NCBI RefSeq assembly: GCF_032854445.1
Contig: NC_088302.1
Span: 18,783,338-18,847,337, forward strand
Length of the DNA: 64,000 bases
Reading direction: 5' to 3'
Source of the DNA: Liolophura sinensis
Lineage: Eukaryota; Mollusca; Polyplacophora; Chitonida; Chitonidae
The number at the start of each line of letters is the position of its first letter. Position 1 is the stretch's first letter. Of this stretch, positions 44,835-57,847 are shown piece after piece. Position numbers and translations under genes: made by a program. The notes beneath the pieces were generated by a model. It saw only the letters and a program-made list of their open reading frames with translations, ran no database searches and was not told the DNA's origin.

Positions 44835-46904
44835 ATTAAAAAACTTCTGGTATTTTTGCTGTTTATTTCAGGTATATAAAAATTTAATGTCTGGGCAGAA
44901 AGTTTGTCAGTTACAATATATGTCAAATTGTAGTGTACACTCTTATAATGCTGAGAAATGCAGTAGGTTGCAATATGTAGCCTGTGGAAGATGTGTTGAT
45001 AAAGACAGTTTAGGCTGACAGTTCAGTCCTACTGGTACATGGCAGGGAGTGTCTTCATTTGTGACATGTCTTTACCATGACTTGTGTACACAGTATAGGA
45101 TTGATGCTCATTGTTATTATTGGGTATTAGATAGTCATGCCATGCAACCACATGTACACATGTAGCACATGTTTGCGAGATGAACAATATAGGAATGTGT
45201 AAATCTTTGACTTATTGTGCAAAATTGTTGTGCAAAATTTACATTACAGTGGTCAATTCCACAAAGCCATTTCAGAGTAAAATCTAGAGTTTGTTTTCGC
45301 GCCATATATATTAAAATTTAACCACCTTATCAATGTTATCTTATGACAGATGTCTAAAAATTTCAACTTCCAGTACCATTAACAAAGCATTGTAAAAAGA
45401 TTTTAATTTCAAGCTTTGGTGATCTCAGAATCTCATTTGCACTTTATTAACTGATATATTATTTCTTGTATACCACAGCATTTAATAAATTTATTGCTTA
45501 TATTACATTTCATAAATGATTATCAGTTCTATAATTATGGTTTATAATGGATGAGGTTGTTTTATGGCCAGGTGGTGCTGGACAAAGACTGATGATCTAA
45601 AATATACATGGCAAGGAATTCGGACACAATACCTCTGTAAATGTCACACTGTGAGATCCTGAATTCTGTAATGTGGTTACATCATCAAACATGACAGATG
45701 TACTGTAGTCACAGTCACAATTTAATTAAGACTTTCTATTCTCGCCTTTCTTGTGATGATGTATGTACTCCCATTAACACGTGATAATTAGTCATTTAGC
45801 CCCCAGACACTTTGAAAAAGTCCGGTTTATTTGAAGTCTGTTTTATGTGGCTTGAGTAACGTGCACAACATTTCATCTGACAAAAGACTTATAAAGCCAT
45901 CCTTAAAAAAAGATTGTGTCTATTTTTGTGTAATTTTCAATAAAATTTCACATTTAGAGGCAAACTGAAGTAGAAATATCAAAAAGAAGAGTTTTTTGGA
46001 CGTAAAAATAAAAAGTATATGAGAAGGGCCTTTTATTTTATAGGGATTGACTTGTATCAAATTTTCATCAAAATACAGTAACAGGCTAATTACAAGGCTA
46101 TTTGAATACATTCTTCAAAGCTCTACAATTTGAGAATGTCTATAATCAGATAAACAGCACCGCCAAAGCAACAACAACAACAATAAAGAATAGAGTAGAT
46201 TACAATACAAAATAATCTTCATCAGCAACCATATCTCATTTTTTACTGTCATTGGACTTTCCAAGTAGAAAATAGTACTAGCATAACAACCAGTTTGTTC
46301 ATTACGGCTCCTTATACATATAAAAATTGCTGCCAAAAGTGTTGACTTGTTTTCTCTGTGTAAATCTGACGTGAGAATTACTAAACAATATGCGTGCATG
46401 CATAAGAGCATATCTGTCTTTAAAGTTCATAGCGGTGTTCTTCTTTTTAATTTTTTTTTTTGAAGCGGTTTGGAAAGCTTTATGCTTACAAGGCAGTCAA
46501 GTTTTTTCATTTTATTTTCCTTGTGTGACGAATCATTTCATGTGCTTTTTCCTGGGTTAAGTCAGCGTGACCCTTTGAATCACATACATATTGCATTAAA
46601 ATTAACTTTGAAGATTTGACACTGAACTAATCTCCTGCTATGCGACATGTGATCGGATTATCCAGGAAGTCATTAAAATATCGTGTATGTCAGGTTTCAG
46701 CAGTATTGTAACCAGATGAGTGTGCAAGTTATGGGAGTTACGGGGTATGTTTTTAATATAACAGATCTTGAATGAACTTGTTTCACACTGTTGAAGTGAA
46801 CACATCATTGTAGACAAATTTCAATCATTAGTTGAAAACTTAGTTGAAGAACACATACAGTATCTCCAGTGACCAATTTGGCATGCCAATATGTCTGTGA
46901 AACA

Positions 46905-47045
46905 TGTGGGCAAGTTTGTCAATGACTTGCCAGAGGGCTGTGGTTTACCACAGGCACTCAAGGTTTCCTCCACCCATAAAGCTGGCTGCTTGTTGTGCTA
47001 TGATTGAAAAATGCTTGAGTAGGACGATTGAGAACAATCAAATAA
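46905..47045 (+). mobile_element. SINE3-type fragment
   Basis: GGGCAAGTTTGTCAATGACT, GCCAGAGGGCTGTGGTTTAC, CACTCAAGGTTTCCTCCACC, CATAAAGCTGGC and TGCTTGAGTAGGACG keep the SINE3 order. Confidence 0.7.
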
Positions 47046-47546
47046 TGTTTCACACAAGGAGTTTAGCGATTTTTAATTTGCCTCCTCTGGCCTTCCTGCA
47101 TGTAGCATGGAAATATGTATCATATCATGTCAGTTTATTATTGAACTCTGTTTCAGATTGCTTGTTTAGACTAAATCCATTCTAAATCCACTCTAATCAT
47201 GCTTTTGATTCTTACCTTGTAAAACTTTCCTATAGGTGAGGTGTGCGAAATATGACTTCAGTCTCTCCCAGTCACATGTTTGGTAAATATGGAGTTGGTT
47301 TTTCCTGATGTATAATTTCAAGCATGTGGTATACATTTTTCCTTCATGTGATACTAAGTAGTAGCAGTGCAACAAAGTATAATTGCTACAAATTGAGTAG
47401 TTCTATTACAATTGTAGCAAAGTTGTAACATTGTAACAAAAGTATAATTGCTGAAAATTGAGCTGAGGTAGTCTTTAGAGAAACACCTCTTCAGTAATAA
47501 CCACAAGAAATGAATAGCGGGTCAGTTACTAAGGTGATTATTGGCT

Positions 47547-47790
47547 GGTCAGGATAAAGAGACTGCGGTGGATGTCCATTGATCATATTCGCCCCGAATC
47601 TCGACATAGTATTTACCAGGGCACATCGCTTTTCACCTTACTACCACGTGCAGGTTTGGCTGGCACAACAGGTCTCATGGGAATGGGGAGTAATTCCACA
47701 ATACAGTCCATTGGACCGCTCGTAAATCTTTATTTTGACGTAATTGGATTGGACGGTCTGGATGTCAATGCAATTAGCAAGGAATAACAT
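47547..47790 (+). other. Less AT-rich island with an unassigned 71-codon frame
   Basis: A non-repetitive block contrasts with its AT-rich surroundings and carries an ATG-started 71-codon plus-strand frame (47572-47787). No domain is recognised and no strong acceptor-donor pair frames it. It could be a conserved noncoding element or an exon. Confidence 0.25.
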
Positions 47791-49697
47791 CTGTAGCTAC
47801 ATCTGTCACTCTCTCAAGGTATTATTCCTGCCTGACTGACCAGTAGGATGTCACTGGCCAATCAAAACTACCACAAATTTCAAATTTGAATATGCATAAT
47901 ACATATATTAAAAAATTGTGTTAGGCCATCATTAAAAATATGTTTGTTGCATGTAACCTGAACAACCTTCATGTTCTAAAGTTTTTATTGCTATTTTGAT
48001 GAATGTTCTTTTTTAATTTTCTCCCCATGTAAATCTATTTGAAATGTACATATCTTTTTGATTGGCCAGATTAAAAAGGAAAACATCCATATTGGCATGA
48101 CCTATGCTTTCTGTTAGGATGGAGTTATGTGCAACAAAGAATTTTGTAAGGATGGCAGTATTAAATCAAACTACATTACCAGATAGGTTTTAAATGTGTA
48201 CATTGACCTATACATCGTGAAAAGTGAAAATAGATTCTACTTTGCAGTATGATCTAGATCAAAATTCTACATCTCCTGTATTCCCCAAGGATGTGATCAC
48301 ATTTATAATTCTTTGGGAGTGACAGATTTCACAGTTGCTGTAACAAGAAGTAATAAATGTTTGGAATTAAATATTGATGCAGCCAGATCTCCTGGGAAAA
48401 GACCAAAACCTGCCAAAGTGCGTTCATTTTTTGACTTGATTTAATACAATGTGCTGTAAATCAATTAAGAGAGGAGACTGGGGGTTGTTTTTGCTCATTT
48501 TTCTTTTCTGTACAGGCTAAGATATTTGTTGTCGTGATGGTTGTAGGTGTGTTTTTCCTTTCTAATCTTATTAATTGTGGAGATTTCCCAGATCGCATTT
48601 CGTCCTGGTGGAATGGTACATGTCAACACTTAAAGAGTTCTCTTTTTTTTTTGTTTCTTTGTCATTATTCATACTCTGTAAGTAAACTCAGGTGGCCAAA
48701 GTAACTCTGAGTTCACTACAGATTTATTTACGTTGATATTAAAATTTGCTGCAGACGCCCACGCTGCTCATCTGAGGGTGAAATTATATTGGTAAGAACT
48801 TGGAGATGTTAGTGATAGCTTTACCAGAGGAGCGCGACGTAAAACCTGCATATTGCGTCGTTGTGATAAACCCTTGCATCTAACACAGGTCTTCTACTTA
48901 AGAATTTTCACAAGCCAATGGCCAGCACAGACGTCGTATCGAGTTAGTTGCACTTCACTGTAATAAACATGGTTCGTCTGTTACTCAATATGAAAATGAG
49001 ATTGGCAAAATAAGGTTACTTGGCACCGTACTCAGTTGCCATGTCGATAATCAGTCAGATCAGAAAGAGAGATGATATCATAATGATTGTGTTTCGTACT
49101 ACCCCTGTCTCTCAAACTGGGGGCGGAGGGAAAAGGGGTGGGGACAGATGGAGCTATACCTCTTGATCAAAACATGTGAACAACTTAGCAGAGAATTTAT
49201 TTTTATTCACAGTACTAGGGTTTCCAGGGTAAACTAGCTTCATTGTCTTATTGTACTATGTTTCCAAATCCCAGTTGGCCCCCTCCCTCCTACACCATAT
49301 GTAAAAACATGTCAGTGTAAGTAAGGCAAACCAAACAAAAGTGAACAAGAAAAAGAGTTGTATCCCTAGAGTTTATACATAGATTAAATACATAACTAAA
49401 ATGTAGCTAAATTACTGAAATTACAGCTCTGCTTCAATTCTGTCTATGCATGATCTAGATAAAAGGTATTAAGAAATGAGAGTTTCCTTAAAGGGACCCA
49501 CTGTAAGAAAATCAATGTTATTGCTTACGTAACCATCTGTCCACTTAGTAAAGATTGTAGATGCAGGCTTACCTGAAGATGATAAAATGTCATAGGAAGT
49601 GGAATTAATGTTCTAGGAGGAGTGATATGTGTCATCGTCCTATGGCTGCCCTTGTTCTCACACAGACTCCCCTTTTGGCTCAGGATGTGAGATGAAT

Positions 49698-49724
49698 ATA
49701 TGTATATATATATATATATATGTA
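49698..49724. repeat. (TA)n microsatellite
   Basis: A run of alternating T and A of about 20 bp within ATATGTATATATATATAT sequence. Confidence 0.9.
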
Positions 49725-49847
49725 TGCACTTTGGGGATGATTTCCTTTGAGTGTATATACATTGTTGTATTGCATTTGTTCAAGAGGGCTTGTCTCCCAA
49801 CAATAAAAGTGATGAATGTGCATACCTGTACCTCTCGTGTTAATCGC

Positions 49848-50135
49848 AAAGTTTGCCAGTATGTGGCCAAAGGTCGGGAGTTCATCACACGCACTCTGGT
49901 TCCAACCACCCCATATACCCTAAATAAACCATCACTTTCATCCATATGTAAACTTTTCCCTGATTCTGAGTGCTCTGTTGATTTTAGAAAGGTGTTTTCA
50001 GGTTGGCTTGAAACATATGAGACGATATTCCACTAGATGATGGTATAAGAGTAAGCACCAAAAATAGTATTTTGTGACATATATTAGTCTCTAAAAAATG
50101 CACATTTGTGGACAAAATTTTAGGTCATTTAGGGT
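49848..50135 (+). repeat. SINE3-like fragment followed by repeat R1 copy B
   Basis: AAAGTTTGCCAGTATGTGGC and CAAAGGTCGGGAGTTCATCA up to ACCCTAAATAAACC match the SINE3-type order. From 49929 the R1 words follow: CCCTGATTCTGAGTGCTCTG, GATATTCCACTAG, AGCACCAAAAATAGTATTTT, AAATTTTAGGTCATTTAGGG. The junction suggests R1 may be the 3' part of a SINE3-related composite. Confidence 0.65.
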
Positions 50136-51774
50136 CAGTACTATAAGCTAGTAGGATCTAACTTTGATCTTGTGCTCATGGAGCTTCAAAATATATGATT
50201 TAAACCACAACAACAGTGCTCATAGTGTAATTCTTCAACCTTTTGGCATGTTTACAAGGTGTTTATTCAAGCATCTTCTGAAGGCATTATTCTGTGTTGA
50301 TTACTGACATTATACTTTTTGTGAAGCCCTGAAACTGAACAATCCAACCAAGTTTTCTCTAAAAAATCAAATAAAAAATGAGCATAAATTGGACTGAAAG
50401 TGGCTGTTTCATTTGCGAAAAGTTTGAGGAATTAGGGTAATGGTTGGCCGTTCAAATCAGGTTTTTGGGAAAAAATAACATGAATTTGAAATCTACAAAA
50501 CACAGTGAATTATTTGCCTCTTTCTGTGATTGGCAGACTGAGGATGCACAGAACTTGACATACTAACCTGCAATCAGCTTCTCCAAGCTCTTGCAGCATG
50601 ATGCTGTCACTGTACTGGCTACCTTGGCAACGTTAACTGCATGGAAGCCAAGGTTGACGCTCAGTGACAACCGCTTTGTAAAAACCGGAAGGTAGGTCTG
50701 TCAGAAGTCCTTGCTTTGTGAACTTAAGCTCTGTGTGACCCAATTGTACATCAAAGCTGTTTTTTGCTTCAGCAGTGATTTATTATAGATATTTCTGTCT
50801 TACAGTAAAAGGTTATTTTCTGTGTATATCTGTGAGGGCTGTACAGATTAACCTCCCTGTGCACATATTCTTTGCCTACAGTCCTGATATACTTGTGCTT
50901 GACATTTTGGAATTGTGATTGTTTGTTGATGATTTATTACGCTTATTATTTATGTGGACATCAAGGTAAAGCAGGGATTCTGATCAAGTGAGTGACAGTA
51001 GTGCTCTGCCCTGAGGCAGCTCCCACCTGAGAATGTTAGCAGTCTTGGTATTTCGCTGAATTGATATTTTGCGTAAGACCAGTTAAATTCTGGTGTCAAA
51101 ATTTTATGAACGAATGAAGGAATAATAATGACTTTACTCCACCCAGGCAATATTGTAGCCATATTGTGGTGACAGAATTTTATGACTAGGGACAATTCTG
51201 TTTTGGGAAGTTGGCTTCATTTGCAGTGATGCGGCACATTTGATATTGACATCATCATTTTCAAGATGACCAAAATCTGGCTGAAAGGGCAAGAGAATAA
51301 AAGTATAAAGCTTGAAGTAAAAGATAGAAACAATCAGATGATAGGATGTGAAGTGGACAGGACACATAATACAGCTACTGTAGACCTTTAGTTGGGTAAG
51401 CAGACCGAGTCATCCAGTGAGGCCAGATACAGTGATGTCTATCACAAGTACAAGTATTTAATTTACCAGTGAGTGTGGTCATCCTAACAGAGACTGCTCT
51501 GACTTGTCCAGGGTGGAGGTGTCATTAGGTGTATACTGATAGCAGGTGTATTAATGCATTAGTGGTACACAGGCTGTATGAAGAGCCAATCAATGTATGA
51601 CTCCATAAACTCCCACTGACTAGTGCCAGGAGGGATTAGAGCAGATAGTATACAGTGTTTATTGGTCCTTAGGCCTTCATTAACCAGACAGGAAGTTCAC
51701 ATGTGGGAAGGAATTAACTATTAACAGCTCTCTGCCTCAGATATTAATGGGGGGCAATAAAAATGAGGACTAGG

Positions 51775-51995
51775 GTTAGTGTTGACTTTTGTCCCCAGGA
51801 TCTTGGACTTCAGGGCCTTATGCCACTCTGGAGTTTGTTCATACAGATTGTGGGGGCAGGGATGTTGGTTTTGTCTTCCAAGACCTGTAACTTTTGGTGA
51901 TGTTGTGCCACTGGATTTGCTGATAGAGATGGTAGGGGCAGGGATGTTGATTTTTGTCCTCCATTAGGATGCTGTGTCAGTGCCTTTGCTGATCC
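51775..51995. repeat. Imperfect tandem duplication, about 85-100 bp
   Basis: TTTTGTCC..AGGATCTTGGAC, GTGGGGGCAGGGATGTTG and GATTTGCTGAT-type words occur twice, with a third partial copy after 51960. Confidence 0.6.
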
Positions 51996-53245
51996 AGTAG
52001 GCTGGTAGATAAACAGAGATCACTGCAAAGGGGAAGGGCACCCTGATTAGGCAACATGTGTCCCTAATAAACCCTCTTCCATTGTTCCGCACTCCCCCAG
52101 GGTTTATCTAGTCAGATAACAGTGGCTGCACCCTACCATCCTGGTGGGAGGATTGCTAATCTCCAGGGCAGTGAGTGACCAGCTGACCAGGACTCCCTGT
52201 GAGCTCCCTGGCTAGTTCTAGTCAGTCTGGGACCCTCTAGCAACTGATACCCTTCATCCCTCTCCGCCCATTTCTCTTGGTCACTCCAGGCAGAGAGTTA
52301 AGGTTTGTTTTCAGCTGCCATTAAGCCTATGATACAGGTGACAAATGGCAGCAGAAACATGCTTTATTATCTTATTAGGAACAGACAGCTTGGTATTAAT
52401 GGTATAAGGACTGTCTGCGTTAGGAGATAGGACAAGAATGGCACCACAGAAAATTCCAGATGACTGACTGTACAGTTGTATGTAAACAGAAGTGGTAAAA
52501 GCATTCTTGATTGTGTGTGTCAGATTTTCAGATCTATCAGAATAATTTAGAATGACATATCTTCATGCATATCATATGTATATACCTCCAGCTCTTTTAG
52601 CATTCTTAACGGGTGAAAAAATAAATGCAATTGCCCATGTAAGATGAATCCTTATTTTACATTGCATATATGTGGTACCTTCTATCTGGAATAAAAATAA
52701 ACGGATCCTTCTGTCTTAATCCCAGCTTCTGTCCAAGATGTATATTTCGGCATGCAGGTGTTTTACCCAGAGGCGATAAATTGGGTGTATTCACTGAAAT
52801 AAGCCAGGTGAGGTTTGGCGAGGATTAAAATGCAATAAAGTAGTGTTCATGCCTTTCGTGAAAATAAATTATAGTATATTCTTTCGCAGTGAACAGTTTA
52901 AAGGTTGAAGCTCTAGCATTAAGGGATTGCTGTTCTGTTTTGTATTCTGGCAATAAAAGTATTTAAGAGAGTTTCCCCGCCTGTCTTGTCTCTTCTGCTG
53001 GTTGTGTGAGGAGAAGAAATGTCAGTAGACTATAAAGGTGAAAATCCAATGATTTCTTTTTTCTGACATGGATATGTTGTTACATATTCAAAGGTGTTTT
53101 TGGGTTCATTCATCAGACTGTGAATGGCTAAGAGGTTACAATATTAATTTTGTATCTGGCGAAGTTAGGTTTGGGCCAAGGACAATATTAGATACGCTTA
53201 CGTGTGCAGGTAGACAGTCTTAGTACTATCTCATCTGTGACCCAG

Positions 53246-53835
53246 GCATTAAAGGTGGAGAAAACATAAAAATGACATAAAAATCAAGATGAAAGAGTGT
53301 GAAAAGTTATTCCTATATGTGGTCTTCAATATTTTTTCCGATTTTACCTTAAGGAGAAAAAGACACTTGAAAATAATTTTTGTGTGGTGGGTATTTGGGA
53401 CCACTTTTTGGTATTTATAGTCTGTGTTTAATAATGTCAGAAATTAGGATGTTTAATAAATATTTTTGCACTAGAATTTGTTCTTTTCAGCTAACAAATG
53501 TATTAAACCTCAGCTATTTTTAATATGTTCATAAATATTATCATAATTTAGGTTAAATACATATGCTTCGATATAAACAACAAATTTACATTCAAATAAA
53601 TTTATTAGACAAGCATCACATCCTTATTTAGAACAGTATTATGCAAATACCAAGAGTTGGTCTCAAATACCCACCATACAAAAATATTTTCAAATACCCT
53701 TTTCTCTTGAAAAAAAAAAATCCCCCAAAATATTAAAAGATCATATTTGCCAATAAGTTTTGATGCTCTTTCATGTGATTTTGGCATCATTTTTATGTTT
53801 TCTTGTCCTTTAAGGAGATGACTGTATTTCACATC
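53246..53835. repeat. Large imperfect inverted repeat (arms about 240 bp)
   Basis: The left arm (about 53246-53490) contains AGAAAACATAAAAATGAC, GATGAAAGAGTG, TTTTTGTGTGGTGGGTATTT, GGGACCACTTTTTGGTATTT and TTAGGATGTTTAATAAAT. The right arm (about 53570-53835), reversed, reads AGAAAACATAAAAATGATG, CATGAAAGAGCA, TTTTTGTATGGTGGGTATTT, GAGACCAACTCTTGGTATTT and TAAGGATG...TCTAATAAAT in the same order. About 80 bp lies between the arms. Divergence is perhaps 25-30 percent by eye. A transcript through it could fold into a long imperfect hairpin. Confidence 0.85.
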
Positions 53836-54091
53836 AAGTTTAGCATTTTTCAAGTGAAACATTTTGCTGGATTCTGATCCAGTCATGCACCTTATTTTTC
53901 CACTTAGAAATGTTCAGTGTGAAGTTTGATGAATATCTTATCAGAAAAACTGATTAAGTGTTGGCATCATACGTAACATTTAAAGGCCGATATTTGCTTC
54001 TGAAAGTGCATTTTTACATGCCAAACTTTTAGGGGAAATACAATACAAGATGTAAACCAAATTATAGTACAGGTTGTCTCAACATCAGTAC

Positions 54092-54572
54092 AATGTGACT
54101 CGTTGTGGCGTCATGTCTGGTGTGTTTGACATAGCGCATCACTGTAATAGGGTGGAGTATAATATGACTGGTTATGGTGTCATGTCTGGTGTGTTTGACA
54201 TAGCGCATCACTGTAATAGGGTGCAGTATAATTTGACTGATTGTGGTGTCATGTCTAGTGTGTTTGACATCTTGCATCACTGTAATAGGGTGGAGTATAA
54301 TATGACTGGTTATGGTGTCATGTCTGGTGTGTTTGACATCTCGCATCACTTTAATAGGGTGCAGTATAATATGACTGGTTGTGGTGTCATGTCTGGTGTG
54401 TTTGACATCTTGCATCACTGTAATAGGGTGGAGTATAATATGACTGGTTATGGTGTCATGTCTGGTGTGTTTGACATCTCGCATCACTTTAATAGGGTGC
54501 AGTATAATATGACTGGTTGTGGTGTCATGTCTGGTGTGTTTGACATCTCGCATCACTGTAATAGGGTGGAGA
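54092..54572. repeat. 69-bp minisatellite with 138-bp higher-order period
   Basis: CATGTCTGGTGTGTTTGACA starts at 54112, 54181, 54250, 54319, 54388, 54457 and 54526, exactly 69 bp apart. Units alternate between types ending GGGTGGAGTATAATATGACT..TTATGG and GGGTGCAGTATAATATGACT..TTGTGG. Units 3-4 and 5-6 are near-identical pairs. The 23-codon period leaves both strands open, producing frames of 199 (plus) and 164 (minus) codons. Confidence 0.95.
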
Positions 54573-56593
54573 ATTTTCTGCCAAAATTCACAATATTTGG
54601 TATCAGAGGCATACTCTTTGTAGCCAGTGTACTATGGTCTGCACTACTTTACATCATTAATTATCAGCACTAGAAAGGAATAACCTTTTGACCTTGCAGG
54701 ACACACGGAGGCTTGTTTAGGCTTAACCCTAATTTACCATTAATGTCCCTTTGCAAACCCATACTTACTGTGGCCCTGATGTCTAATGACCTTGGAGTTG
54801 TTCCAGTATTTCTGTACAAAGTTTATTGGTGGTAGCAATGATGTAAAGTGAGTGTAGAGAGTGGTGTACACGTAGACCTGCATGAAGTGTGCTCCTGTCA
54901 TGGGTTATCCTGGATATAGCCAAAATAGTATTGAAAGTGACAGTAAACCCATAGCAAAGAAGTGCATCATTGATATATCCATGGAGAAAATTTTGTTATA
55001 ATTAAATTTCTTTGTCTAAGTACATGGAAATCATTTTAAGATCAGTTTTTCATTGAATGTGGTCATGTTACATGTATACTTCTAATGGAAATCTCAAAAG
55101 GGTTCAGATTGTTGTATAACCTCTAGTTTCCTTCTGGGACGCTGCAGTGCTTGTGTACTACACTGGAGTTTTATGTGCACACTTACACCAATGATTGTGA
55201 CGTAATAAAGGCAAGAACAAAAAGAGCTCATAGGTTTGGATTGATTTGTTACGGATGGGTGGGGGGGGGGAGGAGATTTCCGAGTTTCCCATTCTCCATT
55301 GCCTAGCAGATCCAAAGTAAAACTGTGGAACTAGCAACCAGGAGATCGCCCACCAATTGTTATGTTCCATTTGAGCTTGACAAATGGTTCTAGATGGCTT
55401 TTACATATACACTGCAGATCTGAATAGCCACAGTATAGCGGCTGTTATGTGTTTTATTGGTGCACCCATGTACCTGTTTGTCTGATGGGATACGATCAAA
55501 TTACTGGAGATGTACTGGGTATGAGGTTTACCTTGCCAAACTTTCAGTATAAATGGGTTGGTAGACCACAGTGGAAGCTGTCCCTTCCATTCCTAATGAG
55601 GCTATGTCAGACAATAGCCTCCAAGGTATTGTTCTTCCAAGCTGATTGCCTTGCCTAAAGTTTCACTGGTTCGGGAAATAAATGACACGAGAGAGAATTG
55701 CAAATAAGATTGCCTTTGGAAAATGAGTGCAATGTAAATTTGTTCCGTGAAAGTCTTGGTGTAAATGGATTTAATAGTGGCTTTGTGGTGCATTAGCCCT
55801 ATGTTCTCTTACATTGGGCTGTCTTTCTTTGGTTACATTGTAAGTAAACATTTTGCATTTCTCATTATGCACTTTATCATACCATTTGACATCATCTTGC
55901 AACTTTGTGACAGATGTACAACATGAAACTTTCCAGTTGTACTTGGTCGTAATTTGCTTCAGGCAGTGAAAGAAAAATATAGTGATACAAATGCATGTGA
56001 AAATAAATGTGTTATCCAGAACAAAAAAGATTGTCAAAAATAAAGTAGGTAAAATATAATTGTGGGAAAAACCAGGCTGTTTCAGGTCATTTTTTTTTTT
56101 CATGTGTTAAACCCGATTTTCTACAAAATCATTTTCAACGGATTGTGCTGCAAAGGAGAAAAATAGAATGCCATTATTGGGTTGGTTTCCAGAAGCTTTA
56201 CATAAACTTACAGTTTGGTAATTTTCCAGGCTTGCGGACAACACAACCTCTTTAGGTTGGTTTTAAGCCAGTAGTACATCATTGAACATTTTAAACCCAT
56301 GTTTACATGTTTAATTTCTATGAGTCAGGTTGTGCAGTCTACAGGAGTGTTAAAAGCATGCACCCTTTGTGCTGTATAACAACCAGGTGTCAGAGTCTGA
56401 TCCTGTTGATTACCTCACCTGAGAGTTATAACAGGTAAACCAACCTTTGATGTCTGCAGGTGATAAGACAGTGTAGACCTACCTGCCAGACAGCTCTGAA
56501 CAATGTACATCTTTTGTCATAGAGAATGCCTTATCTGTGTTCAGGGCTGTTATCAAGATAAGCTCAAAATTCCTCCCCACCTCCTCCAGTCAC

Positions 56594-56890
56594 CGGCCCC
56601 GATGACACAGTTGGTAGAGCGTCCGCTTCGGGAGCGGAAGGTCCAGGGTCAATTCTGGGTTGAGTCACACCTAAGACTTTTAAAGAGGAAGTTGTAACTT
56701 CCTCGCTTGGCGTTCATCATTATGGGGATAGTGCAACGACTGGTTGACCCATTTTAGTATAATGGCTCGGGCGGGGCTGTTTACTTGCCTTCTGCAACAA
56801 GGAGGCACATCACATGCACTCTAAGGATTCCTTCATCCTCATGAGACTGATAAGTCCCCATCCCCAAGCACTCACTCACTCACTCCCCAC
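56594..56890 (+). mobile_element. SINE2, with tRNA-like head and target-site duplication
   Basis: The head GGCCCCGATGACACAGTTGG, with anticodon-arm-like GCTTCGGGAGC and B-box-like GGGTCAATTCTGGG, resembles a tRNA (loop TTCGGGA, proline-like). The body is CCTAAGACTTTTAAAGAGG, GTGCAACGACTGGTTGACCC, TAATGGCTCGGGCGGG, TGCAACAAGGAGGCACATCA and a CACT tail. Direct repeats CTCCAGTCAC at 56584-56593 and 56891-56900 (with CCCCAC upstream of both) mark the insertion. It lacks the GGTAAGGCG...GAAATCCGT module and some of the 3' words, so it is internally deleted. Confidence 0.92.
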
Positions 56891-56992
56891 CTCCAGTCAC
56901 AAGTATGTGTGATGCATTTCTGATGTGATATAAAAACTTATGCAATGCACTTGTTAGACAATACTTTGTCTATGTATGTACAGGACAGAATT

Positions 56993-57214
56993 GCCCTAAA
57001 TGAAATAAAATTTTCGCTCACAAAAAGTGCATTTTTAGAGGCAAATAAACATAACAGAATATTATTTTTGGTGCTGAAAATTACAATTTTCCAGTAGAAT
57101 ATCATCCCTTGTTCCAAGGAAACCTCCTAACACCTTTTTAAAATTCTAAAAAAAACTCTTAGAATCATTCAAAATGGGCAAGTTAGTCATGGACGCAATT
57201 CATGGTCATTTAGG
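56993..57214 (-). repeat. Interspersed repeat R1, copy C (inverted)
   Basis: Reverse complement carries CAACTTGCCCATTTTGAATG, AAAAAGGTGTTAGGAGGTTT, GGGATGATATTCTACTGGAA, TCAGCACCAAAAATAATATT and a final TTTCATTTAGGG, collinear with copy A over its whole length. Confidence 0.88.
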
Positions 57215-57847
57215 ATCTCAGTATTGCAAACATATGGCTTTGCTACCTTATTGATGTACAATATGTGATGGTAATTACAGTATTTATTGCTATTTGGGAC
57301 ATAAATACTAGATGTGTGTGTGAAGTATATATTTTAATGACAACCTCCAGCCTTGTACAATATAGTAGTATTTTACATGTTGCTATGTATCTGCATATAT
57401 GTACTTTCTTTTACTCTTTAGTACTCATAACTAATTCCTGGAACTAGTTTGACTGTTGTGCACATGGCATGACATGAGAAACATCACATAAATTACTACA
57501 TCACTGATTGGTTTATGTTCCAATTAGGCCTACAAGTACAAAAGAACTGTTCTATATTTGACCAAAATGAACTGCTATTGTAATTCTGTCGCTAACATAA
57601 TTACTCCATGTCATAATTCAAAGTTCATCTGAGGCACAAACCATTGGGTTTGATCGGGAAGTGAAGAAAATGAATAACCGCAAGCAAAAGTTGGGGTTAT
57701 TTTGTAATTCCCAGAATCCTATAAATGAGTTTGAGACAAAAGTGCCATAGAGCAATGCAATTACAGAAGAGTTGCTTCAATGGTTGGTTGATGTCTAACT
57801 GTTGTGTGGCGATGAATTAAGCAACGTATCCTGCTGCATACAATGGC

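Noticed and set aside
44519-44926. Ser/Ile-rich and Asp/Leu-rich repeat frames on opposite strands
   Set aside because: These are translations of the 27-bp minisatellite, with no independent evidence of coding.
54062-54673. Frames of 199 (plus) and 164 (minus) codons with 23-residue repeats
   Set aside because: Both arise from the 69-bp tandem array and are open on both strands simultaneously, which is a composition effect.
56594-56670. Proline-like tRNA gene
   Set aside because: Anticodon-arm-like and B-box-like words exist, but it continues directly into the SINE2 body and its acceptor stem does not pair well.
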